Source: Ensifer adhaerens
GTDB taxonomy: Bacteria; Pseudomonadota; Alphaproteobacteria; Rhizobiales; Rhizobiaceae
NCBI RefSeq assembly: GCF_028993555.1
Contig: NZ_CP118610.1
Coordinates: 2,728,001-2,792,000 of the forward strand
Reading direction: 5' to 3'
Length of the DNA stretch: 64,000 nucleotides
Positions 45,753 to 55,043 of the stretch are shown in pieces. The position numbers and the translations under genes were made by a program. Numbering within the stretch: position 1 is the first letter of the stretch; each line of letters starts with the position of its first letter. The notes beneath the pieces are model-generated. The model was not told the origin of the DNA and ran no database searches. It was given only the letters and a program-made list of their open reading frames with translations.

Positions 45753-47162
45753 TTGGCATTTGACGAAATGATGAATGCGGACAGTAGTCCGCGCCAGCCA
45801 TATTCGACCTATCATGATTGGTATGCCAGCCAGGACAAAAATCGGCTCATAGCGAAATCCAAGGAAGCCGAGAACATATTCCGGAAGACCGGCATCACCT
45901 TCGCGGTCTACGGACACGCAGACTCATCCGAAAAGCTCATCCCCTTCGACCTCATTCCCCGCATCATCTCCGGCCGCGAATGGCGCAAGCTCGCTCAAGG
46001 CATCGAGCAGCGGGTCATCGCGCTCAACGCCTTCCTCGACGACATCTACCACAAGCAGGAGATCATTCGCGCCGGCCGCATCCCGCGCGAACTGATCGAG
46101 AAGAACGTGGCGTTCCTGCCGCAGATGATCGGCTTCCGCCCGCCGGGCGGCGTTTACACCCACATCGTCGGTACCGACATCGTACGAACAGGCGAAGACC
46201 AGTTCTACGTTCTTGAAGACAATGCCCGCACGCCGTCCGGTGTCAGCTACATGCTGGAAAACCGGGAAACCATGATGCAGATGTTCCCGGAACTCTTCCA
46301 TCAGAACCGTGTGCGCCCGGTCGAGAACTACCCCTATCTCCTGCGCCAGAGCCTGGCCTCACTCGCCCCTCCCGGCTGCACCGGCAAGCCGCGTGTCGCG
46401 GTGCTGACGCCCGGCATCTACAACTCGGCCTTCTACGAACACGCCTTCCTCGCCGACATGATGGGTGTCGAGCTCGTCGAAGGCTCGGATCTGCGCGTCA
46501 TCGATGGCAAGGTGAAGATGCGCACGACCCGCGGCTACGAGGCGATCGACGTACTCTATCGCCGGGTCGACGACGATTTCCTCGATCCGCTCACCTTCCG
46601 GCCGGATTCGGCGCTTGGCATTCCCGGCATCATGGACGTCTACCGCGCCGGCAACATCACCATCGCCAATGCGCCCGGCACCGGCATTTCCGATGACAAG
46701 GCGATCTATTCCTACATGCCCGAGATCGTCGAGTTCTACACCGGCCGCAAGCCGTTGCTCGAAAACGTGCCCACCTGGCGCTGTTCGGAGCCGCAGAGCC
46801 TGAAATACGTGCTCGAACATCTGGAAGAGCTGGTGGTCAAGGAAGTGCATGGATCCGGCGGTTACGGCATGCTGGTTGGGCCGACGGCGACCCGGAAGGA
46901 GCGCGCGGTCTTCGCCGAGAAGCTGAAGAGCCGCCCCAACAACTACATCGCCCAGCCGACGCTTTCCCTCTCCACCGTGCCGATCCTCGTCAACAAGGGA
47001 ATAGCGCCCCGGCACGTCGACCTTCGTCCCTATGTCCTGGTCTCCGACAAGGTTCAGATCATCCCCGGCGGCCTGACGCGCGTGGCGCTCAAGGCCGGTT
47101 CGCTCGTCGTGAATTCCAGCCAGGGTGGCGGAACCAAGGACACCTGGGTGCTGGAGGACTGA
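45753..47162 (+). CDS. Circularly permuted ATP-grasp type 2 protein
   Basis: Predicted ATP-dependent carboxylate-amine ligase of about 469 residues with the circularly permuted ATP-grasp fold. Typical segments: AVYGHADSSEKLIPFD, PGGVYTHIVGTDIVRT, VLEDNARTPSGVSYMLENR, VVKEVHGSGGYGMLVGP and the final GGTKDTWVLED. The start TTG 45753 has AAGGGG nine bases upstream; ATG 45726 is less well placed. It heads a three-gene operon with the alpha-E and transglutaminase genes (gaps of 3 and 15 bases). Comparative genomics ties this set to formation and trimming of an unknown peptide or amide product. Confidence 0.88.
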   Translation: MAFDEMMNADSSPRQPYSTYHDWYASQDKNRLIAKSKEAENIFRKTGITFAVYGHADSSEKLIPFDLIPRIISGREWRKLAQGIEQRVIALNAFLDDIYHKQEIIRAGRIPRELIEKNVAFLPQMIGFRPPGGVYTHIVGTDIVRTGEDQFYVLEDNARTPSGVSYMLENRETMMQMFPELFHQNRVRPVENYPYLLRQSLASLAPPGCTGKPRVAVLTPGIYNSAFYEHAFLADMMGVELVEGSDLRVIDGKVKMRTTRGYEAIDVLYRRVDDDFLDPLTFRPDSALGIPGIMDVYRAGNITIANAPGTGISDDKAIYSYMPEIVEFYTGRKPLLENVPTWRCSEPQSLKYVLEHLEELVVKEVHGSGGYGMLVGPTATRKERAVFAEKLKSRPNNYIAQPTLSLSTVPILVNKGIAPRHVDLRPYVLVSDKVQIIPGGLTRVALKAGSLVVNSSQGGGTKDTWVLED

Positions 47163-47165
47163 GAG

Positions 47166-48104
47166 ATGCTGGGAAGAACTGCAAACGGCCTCTACTGGAT
47201 GTTCCGCTACATCGAGCGGGCGGAGAACGGTGCCCGGCTGATCGATGCCGGCCTGCGCATGTCGCTAACGCGCAGCGAAGCGAGCGAAGACGACTGGGAC
47301 GGCGTGCTGCAAAGCGCCGGTGTCCGCGAAAACTATGACGAGGTGCACGACAAGCTGACGAGCATCGACGCGATCGACTTTCTTTTGCGCGACCGCGCCA
47401 ATCCGTCGAGTGTGATGTCCTGCATCGAGGCGGGTCGCCACAACGCCCGCATGGTGCGCACCGCGCTGACCCGCGAGACCTGGGAAGCCACCAACGAATG
47501 CTACCTCGAAATGAAGGCGATGCTCTCCAAGAAGGCGCGCCCGACCGACATGCCGGAGATCATCGACACGATCAAGCGCCGCGCCGGCCTGATCCGCGGT
47601 GCTTTCCACGGCACGATGCTTCGAAACGAGATCTTCAACTTCTCGCGCATCGGCACCTTCATCGAACGGGCGGACAACACCGCCCGCATCCTCGACGTCA
47701 AGTATTACGTGCTCCTGCCGGCGGTCGCCGCCGTCGGTTCGTCCATGGACAACGTGCAGTGGGAATCGATCCTGCGCTCGGTCTCGGCGCACCGCGCCTA
47801 CGGCTGGGTCTATGATGCCGAGCTCCGCCCCGCCAACATCGCCGACTTCCTGATATCGAACGGCCGCATGCCGCGCTCTCTTGCCTATTGCTACGAGAAG
47901 ATCGCCAGCAACCTCGGCTATCTCGAACGGGAGTATGGCGAGCGCCATGCCGCCCACGACACGGCCGACCGCACGCTCGCATCGCTGCGCAGTCAGTCGA
48001 TCAAGGACATCATGGACCAGGGACTGCACGATTATCTCGAAGACTTCATCAGCCACAACAACCGTCTGGGACAGGAAATCTCCGACGGTTACCGGTTCAA
48101 TTGA
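47166..48104 (+). CDS. Alpha-E domain protein
   Basis: All-helical alpha-E (DUF403) protein of 312 residues, starting with MLGRTANGLYWMFRYIERAE, the family hallmark. A second conserved block is GTFIERADNTARILDVKYY. Function is unknown: the family almost always accompanies ATP-grasp and transglutaminase proteins and may be a scaffold or an enzyme of the same reaction. It starts three bases after the ATP-grasp stop and ends 15 bases before the transglutaminase ATG, so expression is coupled. Confidence 0.9.
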   Translation: MLGRTANGLYWMFRYIERAENGARLIDAGLRMSLTRSEASEDDWDGVLQSAGVRENYDEVHDKLTSIDAIDFLLRDRANPSSVMSCIEAGRHNARMVRTALTRETWEATNECYLEMKAMLSKKARPTDMPEIIDTIKRRAGLIRGAFHGTMLRNEIFNFSRIGTFIERADNTARILDVKYYVLLPAVAAVGSSMDNVQWESILRSVSAHRAYGWVYDAELRPANIADFLISNGRMPRSLAYCYEKIASNLGYLEREYGERHAAHDTADRTLASLRSQSIKDIMDQGLHDYLEDFISHNNRLGQEISDGYRFN

Positions 48105-48119
48105 GCTCGGGAGGATGGC

Positions 48120-48944
48120 ATGCACCTGAAGATCAGCCACACGACCGAATACCACTATGACGAACCCGTGCAATACGCGCTGCAGCGCCTGCGGCTGACG
48201 CCGCTGACCCAGACCGGCCAGACCGTTCTCGGCTGGCAGACGCTGGTCGATGGCGCCGCAATCGAGGTGAGCTACGACGACCACTTCGGCAACCGCGTTC
48301 ATCTCGTCAGCGTCGACGGCGACCGCGAAGCGATCCGCATCACCGCCTCCGGCGAGGTTCATACGGAGGATCGCGCCGGCGTTTTCGGGCCGCACCAGTC
48401 CTATGTGCCGCTCTGGCTCTACGCCCGCGAAACGCCTTTGACCAAGGCGGGGAAACTCATCCGCGAACTCGCGAAATCCGCCGAGGGCGACACCGACCTT
48501 GCCCGCATGCATGCGTTGATGGAGACGATCCACAAGGCAGTCGAGTACGAGCCAGGCGAGACCCATGCGGAAACGACGGCCGAGGATGCGCTCGAAAGCG
48601 GCAGCGGCGTCTGCCAGGACCACGCCCACATCCTGATCGCGGCCGCCCGCTCGCTCGACCTGCCGGCGCGCTACATCTCGGGCTATCTGATGATGGAAGG
48701 CCAGCCGGATCAGACGGCGAGTCACGCCTGGGCCGAAGTGCATCTGAACGGCCTCGGCTGGGTCGGCTTCGACGCCGCCAACAAGATCTGCCCCGATGAC
48801 CGCTACGTTCGCATTGCTTCCGGCCTCTGCTACCGGGACGCCGCACCGATCTCCGGCCTGATCCATGGCGAAGCCAAGGAAACGCTGAAAGTTTCGGTGA
48901 CGGTCGAGCAGAAGCAAAGCCAGAGTCAGACGCAAAGCCAGTAG
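48120..48944 (+). CDS. Transglutaminase-like cysteine peptidase
   Basis: Protein of 274 residues: N-terminal beta domain typical of bacterial transglutaminase-like proteins (about 1-90) and a papain-like core with the triad C165 (GSGVCQDHAH), H202 (SHAWAEV) and D218 (WVGFDAANK). Likely a peptidase or amidase acting on the product of the ATP-grasp partner. The last dozen residues are a Q/S-rich repeat. No signal peptide, so cytoplasmic. It closes the three-gene operon. The proteasome-like Anbu gene often found next in such operons is absent here. Confidence 0.88.
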   Translation: MHLKISHTTEYHYDEPVQYALQRLRLTPLTQTGQTVLGWQTLVDGAAIEVSYDDHFGNRVHLVSVDGDREAIRITASGEVHTEDRAGVFGPHQSYVPLWLYARETPLTKAGKLIRELAKSAEGDTDLARMHALMETIHKAVEYEPGETHAETTAEDALESGSGVCQDHAHILIAAARSLDLPARYISGYLMMEGQPDQTASHAWAEVHLNGLGWVGFDAANKICPDDRYVRIASGLCYRDAAPISGLIHGEAKETLKVSVTVEQKQSQSQTQSQ

Positions 48945-49379
48945 CACCGAGACGGGGCGGCGCCGGCGCCCCGTCGACACCGATCGGCCGATCGCGTGCG
49001 GCGTCAGACCGGAAAACAGTGACTCGATCTATCGGGAAGCACTCGCCTGCAGGATGCGGCAGAGAGCCACGAAGCCGCTGTCGTAGCTGCCAGCGACGAC
49101 GTCGCGACAGCGCTTGATAAGTTTCAGCCGTTCACTACCCTGGCCCTAAGGAGACATTGGAAGATCGCGCCTGGTTGCGCTGTCGCGCGCTGGCGTCGAC
49201 GGTTTCGCCGGGCGTAGACAATACGATGCGAAGACCCGTTCTGCGTGCGCTTCTTTTCGGAACAACTTGGTGGAGCGCACGGAAAAGCCGCACCGCCAAG
49301 CGATGCGGCTCATCCTTCCAGGACACTTGGCGGGTGCGGCGCTCGGTCCGCCCCCGCTTTGACCGCTCGGGCAGAACGG
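48945..49379. other. 435-base spacer without a supported gene
   Basis: Lies between the convergent transglutaminase and sugar-acid dehydratase genes. A minus-strand stretch of about 38 codons (about 49137-49021), including LKLIKRCRDVVAGSYDSG, looks protein-like, but a stop precedes it and it has no start codon. It may be a decayed gene fragment. The rest shows no recognisable coding or RNA feature, although inverted GC-rich patches occur near 49310-49345. Confidence 0.4.
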
Positions 49380-51125
49380 TCAGTGGCTGTCGCGGTTCAT
49401 CGGGATTTCGGCGCCGCGCGGACCGACGAGGAAGTCGAGATCCGCACCCGTATCGGCCTGCATCACGCTCTTGACGTAGAGACCGGCATAACCGCCGGAA
49501 AGCGGCTTCACCGGCGACACCCAAGCGGCGCGGCGGCGGGCGAGTTCCTCGTCCGAAACATCGAGATGGATCGTGCGGGCCGGCACATCGACGGCAATCA
49601 TGTCGCCGTTTTGCACCAGCGCCAGCGGGCCGCCGTCGGCGGCTTCCGGTGCCGTGTGCAGGATGACCGTGCCATAGGCGGTGCCGGACATGCGCGCATC
49701 GGAGATGCGGATCATATCGGTGATGCCCTTCTTCAAGACCTTCGGCGGCAGGCCCATATTGCCGACCTCGGCCATGCCCGGATAACCCTTGGGCCCGCAA
49801 TATTTCAGCACCATCACGCAGGTCTCGTCGATGTCGAGATCGTCACGATTGATGCGGGCGTGATAGTCCTCGATGCTCTCGAACACCACAGCGCGGCCCT
49901 TGTGCTGCATCAGATGTGGCGAAGCGGCGGAAGGCTTCAGCACGCAGCCCTTCGGCGCCAGGTTGCCTCGCAGCACCGCGATGCCGCCCGACTTCGTCAG
50001 CGCCTTGTCGCGCGGCACGATGACGTCGTCGTTGTAGTTGACGACATCCTTGACGTCGTTCCAGATCGTGTCGCCGGTAACGGTCACGGCATCCTTGTGC
50101 AGGAGACCCATCTCGCCCACGGCCTTGATCACGACCGGCAGGCCGCCGGCGTAGTAGAACTCCTCCATAAGGTACTTGCCCGACGGCTGCAGGTTGACGA
50201 TCGTCGGCACGTCGCGGCCGAGGCGATCCCAGTCGTCGAGGCTCAAGTCGACGCCGACGCGGCCGGCAAGCGCGAGCAGATGTAGCACGGCATTGGTCGA
50301 GCCACCGACAGCGCCGTTGACGCGGATGGCATTCTCGAAAGCCTCTTTCGTCAGGATATCCGAAGGCTTCAGGTCTTCCTTGACCATGTCGACGATGCGG
50401 CGACCGGAGAGCTGGGAGATCACCCGGCGACGCGCGTCGACGGCAGGAATGGCCGCATTGCCCGGCAAGGTCATGCCCAGTGCTTCAGCCATTGAGGCCA
50501 TGGTCGAGGCCGTGCCCATGGTCATGCAACTGCCGGCCGACCGAGCCATGCCCTGCTCAGCATCCATGAATTCCGCCAGCGACATCTCGCCGGACTTCAC
50601 CATTTCCGAGAACTGCCAGATCGCCGTGCCGGAGCCGACGTCCTTGCCGCGCCACTTGCCGTTCAGCATCGGGCCGCCGGAGACGAGAATGACCGGAATG
50701 TCGACGCTCGCTGCGCCCATCAACAGGCTTGGCGTGGTCTTGTCGCAGCCACCGAGCAGGACGACGCCATCGACCGGATTGCCGCGGATCGCCTCTTCGA
50801 CATCCATCGCAGCGAGGTTGCGGAACATCATCGCCGTCGGGCGCAGCGTGCTTTCGCCGACCGAGAACACCGGAAACTCGACCGGGAAGCCGCCGGCCTC
50901 GTAGACGCCGCGCTTTACGCGCTCGGCAAGGTCGCGCAGATGCGCATTGCAGGGCGTCAACTCCGACCAGGTGTTACAGATGCCGATGATCGGCCGACCA
51001 TCGAAGGTGTCGGCGGGCAGGCCCTGGTTCTTCATCCAGGAGCGATGCATGATGGCATTCTTGCCAGTGCCGCCAAACCAATCCTGCGACCGCAGCTTGC
51101 GCGGCCATTCAGCTTTCTTCTTCAT
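49380..51125 (-). CDS. araF: L-arabinonate dehydratase (IlvD/EDD family)
   Basis: Iron-sulfur dehydratase of 581 residues. Cluster-binding cysteines are seen in GICNTWSELTPCNAHL, LLGGCDKTTPSL and ARSAGSCMTMGTAST, with GAVGGSTNAVLHLLA later. The context and the N-terminal RSQDWFGGTGKNAIMHRSW fit the pentonate/hexonate dehydratases of rhizobia rather than biosynthetic IlvD. It would convert L-arabinonate (or D-fuconate/galactonate) to the 2-keto-3-deoxy acid. It is the last gene of the operon. The gene letter follows the araABCDEF naming I recall for S. meliloti. Confidence 0.82.
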   Translation of the reverse strand: MKKKAEWPRKLRSQDWFGGTGKNAIMHRSWMKNQGLPADTFDGRPIIGICNTWSELTPCNAHLRDLAERVKRGVYEAGGFPVEFPVFSVGESTLRPTAMMFRNLAAMDVEEAIRGNPVDGVVLLGGCDKTTPSLLMGAASVDIPVILVSGGPMLNGKWRGKDVGSGTAIWQFSEMVKSGEMSLAEFMDAEQGMARSAGSCMTMGTASTMASMAEALGMTLPGNAAIPAVDARRRVISQLSGRRIVDMVKEDLKPSDILTKEAFENAIRVNGAVGGSTNAVLHLLALAGRVGVDLSLDDWDRLGRDVPTIVNLQPSGKYLMEEFYYAGGLPVVIKAVGEMGLLHKDAVTVTGDTIWNDVKDVVNYNDDVIVPRDKALTKSGGIAVLRGNLAPKGCVLKPSAASPHLMQHKGRAVVFESIEDYHARINRDDLDIDETCVMVLKYCGPKGYPGMAEVGNMGLPPKVLKKGITDMIRISDARMSGTAYGTVILHTAPEAADGGPLALVQNGDMIAVDVPARTIHLDVSDEELARRRAAWVSPVKPLSGGYAGLYVKSVMQADTGADLDFLVGPRGAEIPMNRDSH

Positions 51126-51178
51126 CTCTTTCTTCCTTGTGCGGCCCGCGCACTCACGCGGGCCTGTGACGGCGCCCG

Positions 51179-52612
51179 CTAAGCGAGCGTGTAGGCCGTC
51201 TTGACGGTGGTGTAGAACTCGGCGGCGTAGCGCCCCTGCTCGCGCGAGCCGTGGGACGAGCCCTTGCGACCGCCGAAGGGCACGTGGAAATCGACGCCCG
51301 CCGTCGGCAGGTTGACCATCACCATGCCGGCTTCGGCATTGCGCTTGAAATGAGTTGCGTGCTTGAGGCTGGTCGTGGCGATGCCGGAGGAGAGGCCGAA
51401 GGGCGTGTCGTTGGCAACGCTGAGTGCCTCATCATAGTCCCTGACGCGGATGACGGCGGCGACCGGCCCGAAAATCTCCTCGCGGGAAATGCGCATCTGA
51501 TTGGTCGCTTCGGTAAACAGCGCCGGCTGCAGGTAGAAGCCGGGCGTGTCGCGCTTCAGCAGCTCACCGCCAAAGGCGAGCTTCGCGCCTTCCTGGCGGC
51601 CGATGGCGATGTAATCGGTGTCCTGGTTGAGCTGGCTCTCATCGACCACCGGGCCGATCTGCGTGCCGGCCTTCAAGGCATCGTCGACGACGAGCCCCTT
51701 GATCCGCTCACCCATCGCGGCAACGAAGCGGTCATGAATGCCCTCGGTGACGATGATGCGCGAGGATGCGGTGCAGCGCTGGCCGGTGGAGAAGAAGGCG
51801 GAGTTGACCGCCGCTTCGACCGCAACATTGAGGTCGGCGTCATCGAGCACGACGAAGGGGTTCTTGCCGCCCATCTCCAGCTGGTACTTGCGGTTATGCT
51901 CGACGGATGCCATCGCGACGCGTTTGCCGGTGCCGGTCGAGCCGGTGAAGGTAATCGCGTGCACATCCGGGCTGTCGAGCATCGCCTGGCCGACGACCGA
52001 GCCCTTGCCCATGACGAGGTTCAACACACCCTTCGGCAGGCCGGCGCGGTGGAGAATGTCGACGATCGCCCAGGAGCTGCCGGGCACCAGCTCGGCCGGC
52101 TTGAAGACGACGGTGTTGCCGTAGCAAAGGGCCGGCGCGATCTTCCAGGCGGGAATGGCGATCGGGAAATTCCAGGGCGTGATGATGCCGACGACGCCGA
52201 CCGGCTCGCGGGTGATCTCGACGCCAATGTTTGGACGCGCCGACGGCAGCACTTCGCCGGCCAACCGCAGGCACTCGCCGGCGAAGAAGTCGAAGATCTG
52301 GCTGGCGCGCACGGTCTCGCCAATCCCCTCGATAAGCGTCTTGCCTTCCTCGCGCGACAGCAACTTCCCGAGCTCGTCCTTGCGGGCGAGGATCTCGTCG
52401 GCGGTCTTTCTGAGGATCGCGTGGCGCTCGAGGATGCCGGAGCGCGACCAGGCCGGAAACGCCGCCTTAGCAGCGGCGATCGCCGCCCGCGCATCGTCGG
52501 CAGACGCACGGGCATATTCGCCAACCACGTCGTTGGTGTTGGACGGGTTGATGTTGGCAACCCCGTCGCCTCCGACCCATTCGCCGGCAATCAGGTTCTG
52601 GTGCAATGTCAT
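51179..52612 (-). CDS. araE: Alpha-ketoglutaric semialdehyde dehydrogenase
   Basis: Aldehyde dehydrogenase of 477 residues with all catalytic residues: N148 in TPWNFP, general base E246 in QLEMGGKNP and nucleophile C280 in GQRCTASS. By its place between the dehydratases it most likely oxidises 2-oxoglutarate semialdehyde to 2-oxoglutarate with NAD(P), the last step of non-phosphorylative arabinose breakdown. Gaps of 58 and 53 bases to its neighbours fit one operon. Substrate is inferred from context. It could also act on other semialdehydes. Confidence 0.85.
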   Translation of the reverse strand: MTLHQNLIAGEWVGGDGVANINPSNTNDVVGEYARASADDARAAIAAAKAAFPAWSRSGILERHAILRKTADEILARKDELGKLLSREEGKTLIEGIGETVRASQIFDFFAGECLRLAGEVLPSARPNIGVEITREPVGVVGIITPWNFPIAIPAWKIAPALCYGNTVVFKPAELVPGSSWAIVDILHRAGLPKGVLNLVMGKGSVVGQAMLDSPDVHAITFTGSTGTGKRVAMASVEHNRKYQLEMGGKNPFVVLDDADLNVAVEAAVNSAFFSTGQRCTASSRIIVTEGIHDRFVAAMGERIKGLVVDDALKAGTQIGPVVDESQLNQDTDYIAIGRQEGAKLAFGGELLKRDTPGFYLQPALFTEATNQMRISREEIFGPVAAVIRVRDYDEALSVANDTPFGLSSGIATTSLKHATHFKRNAEAGMVMVNLPTAGVDFHVPFGGRKGSSHGSREQGRYAAEFYTTVKTAYTLA

Positions 52613-52670
52613 GGCCTTGAGGCCTCCTTGATATCAGCGCGACGCCGCATGTCGCGGACCATGGATGCGG

Positions 52671-53666
52671 TCAGAGCTGGTGGACGGTGACCGGTTCGTC
52701 GGCGGCGATCGCGAGCGCGTTGCGCAGTGGCAGGCCGAAGCCCGTAGCTTCGATCTCGAACACGTCGCCTTCCTCGGTGCGGATGCCGTCGCCGAAGGAC
52801 AGCGTCGCCGTGCCGAACATGTGGACGTGCACGTCGCCTGGCTGCCGGAACAGGCCGTATTTGAAATGGTGATGCTCGAGATTGGCGAAGCTGTGCGACA
52901 TGTTGGCTTCACCCGACAGGAACGGCTTTTCCCACAGCACCTTGCCGCCGCGTAGAATGCGCGACATGCCGCGGATATCCTCCGGCGCGACGCCGATGCG
53001 GATTTCCGGACCGAAGCTTGCCTGCCGCAGCTTCGAGTGTGCGAGCCAGAGATAGTTGACCCGCTCGGTCTTGTGGTCGGAGAATTCGTTGGCAACGGCA
53101 AAGCCGATGCGGAACGGCACGCCCTTGTCGGAAATCACATAGATGCCGGCCATTTCCGGCTCCTCGCCACCGTCCTCGGCAAAGGCGGGCGAAACGAGCG
53201 CGGACCCCGGCGTTACCGCAGAAGTGCCGTTACCCTTGTAGAACCACTCCGGCTGCACGCCGGTTTCGCCGGTTTTCGGCTTGCCGCCCTCAAGGCCCAT
53301 GCGGAACATTTTCATCGAGTCCGTCAGGGTTTCCTCGGCCGCCTCGCTGGTCTTCTTGTGCATGGCGTCGCGGGTAGCAGCCGAGCCCAAGTGTGTGAGC
53401 CCCGTGCCGGTCAGATGCAGGTGCGCCGGGTCCGGATGGGTGATCGGCGGCAGGAAGCGTCCCTCCGCATAGGCCTTGTCGAGGTCGACGGCGGCACCGA
53501 GACCCTTGGCCTCGATCGTCTCCTTCAGGCTGCGCCCGGCATTGGCCGCTTCCGACGCCAGCGCGTAGACGCTGGCAGCGCCCTTCACCACATGCGCGGT
53601 TTCACCCGGTGCACGCACCGCAACCACGATCGATCCATCTTCGTTCCTGATCTGCGAAATCAGCAC
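52671..53666 (-). CDS. araD: FAH-family 2-keto-3-deoxy-L-arabinonate dehydratase (GguC/AraD1-like)
   Basis: Fumarylacetoacetate-hydrolase-fold protein of 331 residues, matching the GguC/AraD1 group with PPITHPDPAHLHLTGTGLTH, PEWFYKGNGTS and FANLEHHHFKYGLFRQPGDV. It should dehydrate 2-keto-3-deoxy-L-arabinonate to 2-oxoglutarate semialdehyde using a divalent metal. GTG 53666 is chosen because GGAAGGA precedes it; a longer frame to 53750 lacks a ribosome site. In Agrobacterium the equivalent gene, gguC, also follows gguB. A 168-base gap separates it from the permease gene. Confidence 0.82.
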   Translation of the reverse strand: MLISQIRNEDGSIVVAVRAPGETAHVVKGAASVYALASEAANAGRSLKETIEAKGLGAAVDLDKAYAEGRFLPPITHPDPAHLHLTGTGLTHLGSAATRDAMHKKTSEAAEETLTDSMKMFRMGLEGGKPKTGETGVQPEWFYKGNGTSAVTPGSALVSPAFAEDGGEEPEMAGIYVISDKGVPFRIGFAVANEFSDHKTERVNYLWLAHSKLRQASFGPEIRIGVAPEDIRGMSRILRGGKVLWEKPFLSGEANMSHSFANLEHHHFKYGLFRQPGDVHVHMFGTATLSFGDGIRTEEGDVFEIEATGFGLPLRNALAIAADEPVTVHQL

Positions 53667-53834
53667 GATGCTATCCTTCCTATCGTCTTGGGTCGCGATA
53701 TCCGCCTTTTCAAGGCAAAAGCGTCCCCGTGGGTGGCTCTCGCCACCCAATTCCGGCGGTCGGAGCCGCCGATCCTGACAGCCACGGCTGCCGGTGAATG
53801 TTACTGGTTCGCGTCGGGTCTTATGGCTTTCCGC

Positions 53835-55043
53835 TCAACCCTTGTTCTTGTTGTAGACATCGAAGAACACGGCAGCGAGCAGCACGAGGCCCTTGATCAG
53901 CTGCTGGTAGTCGATGCCGATACCCATGATCGACATGCCGTTATTCATCACGCCCATGATGAAGGCGCCGATGACAGCACCGATGATCTTGCCGACGCCA
54001 CCCGACGCCGAAGCGCCGCCGATGAAGCAGGCCGCGATCACGTCGAGCTCGAAGCCGACGCCGGCCTTCGGCGTTGCCGAGTTGAGGCGGGCGGTGATGA
54101 TCATGCCGGCAAGGGCCGCCAGCACACCCATGTTGACGAAGGTGTAGAAGGTGAGCCGTTCGGTGTTGATGCCCGAAAGCTTGGTCGCCTTGACGTTGCC
54201 GCCCATCGCGTAGATGCGGCGGCCAATGGTCGAGCGCGTGGTGACGAAGGTGTAGAGCGCAATCAGCACTGCCATCGCGATCAAGACGTTCGGCAGGCCG
54301 CGATAGGTCGCAAGCTGGAAGCCGATGAACAGCGCCACGGCGGCAATCACCGCCATCTGCACCGCGAAGAAGATGAAGGGCTCGTTCTCGGTGCCGTGCT
54401 GCTCGTTGATCTTGCGGTCGCGAAGGCCCGCATAGATCGCGTAGCCGACGAGCGCGATGACCGCCACGAGGGCCACCATGTTCTGGATGGTCTCAGGCGC
54501 CGGGTTGAGGAAATAGAGGAAGTCCGGAACGAAGCCCGTGGAAAGAAGCTGGAACTCCTTCGGGAACGGGCCGATCGGGCGGCCGCCGAGCACCACATAG
54601 GTGAGACCGCGGAAGACCAGCATGCCGGCAAGCGTCACGATGAAGGACGGGATCTTCTGGTAGGCGACCCAGTAACCCTGCGCCGCCCCCATGATGCCGC
54701 CGACGATCAGACAGGCGGGAATGACGATGATGGCCGGCAGGCCCCATTTCACCAGCATGATCGCCGAGATCGCGCCGATGAAGGCGACGATCGAGCCGAC
54801 CGACAGGTCGATATGGCCGGCGACGATGATCAGCAGCATGCCGAGCGCCATGATGACGATGAACGAGTTCTGCAGCACCAGGTTGGTGATGTTGACCGGC
54901 TTGAACAAGACGCCGTTGGTGACGAACTGGAAGAACAGCATGATCACCACGAGTGCGACAAGCAGGCCGTATTCGCGGATGTTGTTCTTGAGATAGTCCC
55001 CGATCGAGGGCTTGTTGTTTTGGGTGCTCGTATCGGCGACCAT
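53835..55043 (-). CDS. gguB: Sugar ABC transporter permease (GguB/AraC-like)
   Basis: Inner-membrane permease of 402 residues of the ribose/xylose (MmsB-like) type, with about ten helices. Signature segments: GMLLIIVAGHIDLSVGS, IPSFIVTLAGMLVFRGLTYV and ACFIGGASASGGVGKIIGAV. It forms the channel for the ChvE-like binding protein and the GguA-like ATPase. Its ATG overlaps the ATPase stop as TAATG at 55045-55041. Probable substrates are L-arabinose, galactose and related sugars, by homology. Confidence 0.9.
   Translation of the reverse strand: MVADTSTQNNKPSIGDYLKNNIREYGLLVALVVIMLFFQFVTNGVLFKPVNITNLVLQNSFIVIMALGMLLIIVAGHIDLSVGSIVAFIGAISAIMLVKWGLPAIIVIPACLIVGGIMGAAQGYWVAYQKIPSFIVTLAGMLVFRGLTYVVLGGRPIGPFPKEFQLLSTGFVPDFLYFLNPAPETIQNMVALVAVIALVGYAIYAGLRDRKINEQHGTENEPFIFFAVQMAVIAAVALFIGFQLATYRGLPNVLIAMAVLIALYTFVTTRSTIGRRIYAMGGNVKATKLSGINTERLTFYTFVNMGVLAALAGMIITARLNSATPKAGVGFELDVIAACFIGGASASGGVGKIIGAVIGAFIMGVMNNGMSIMGIGIDYQQLIKGLVLLAAVFFDVYNKNKG

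Noticed and set aside
49157..49379. Plus-strand frame after the transglutaminase gene as an Anbu protease
   Set aside because: No N-terminal threonine-protease motif or other Anbu feature is visible, and the frame runs antisense into the dehydratase gene.
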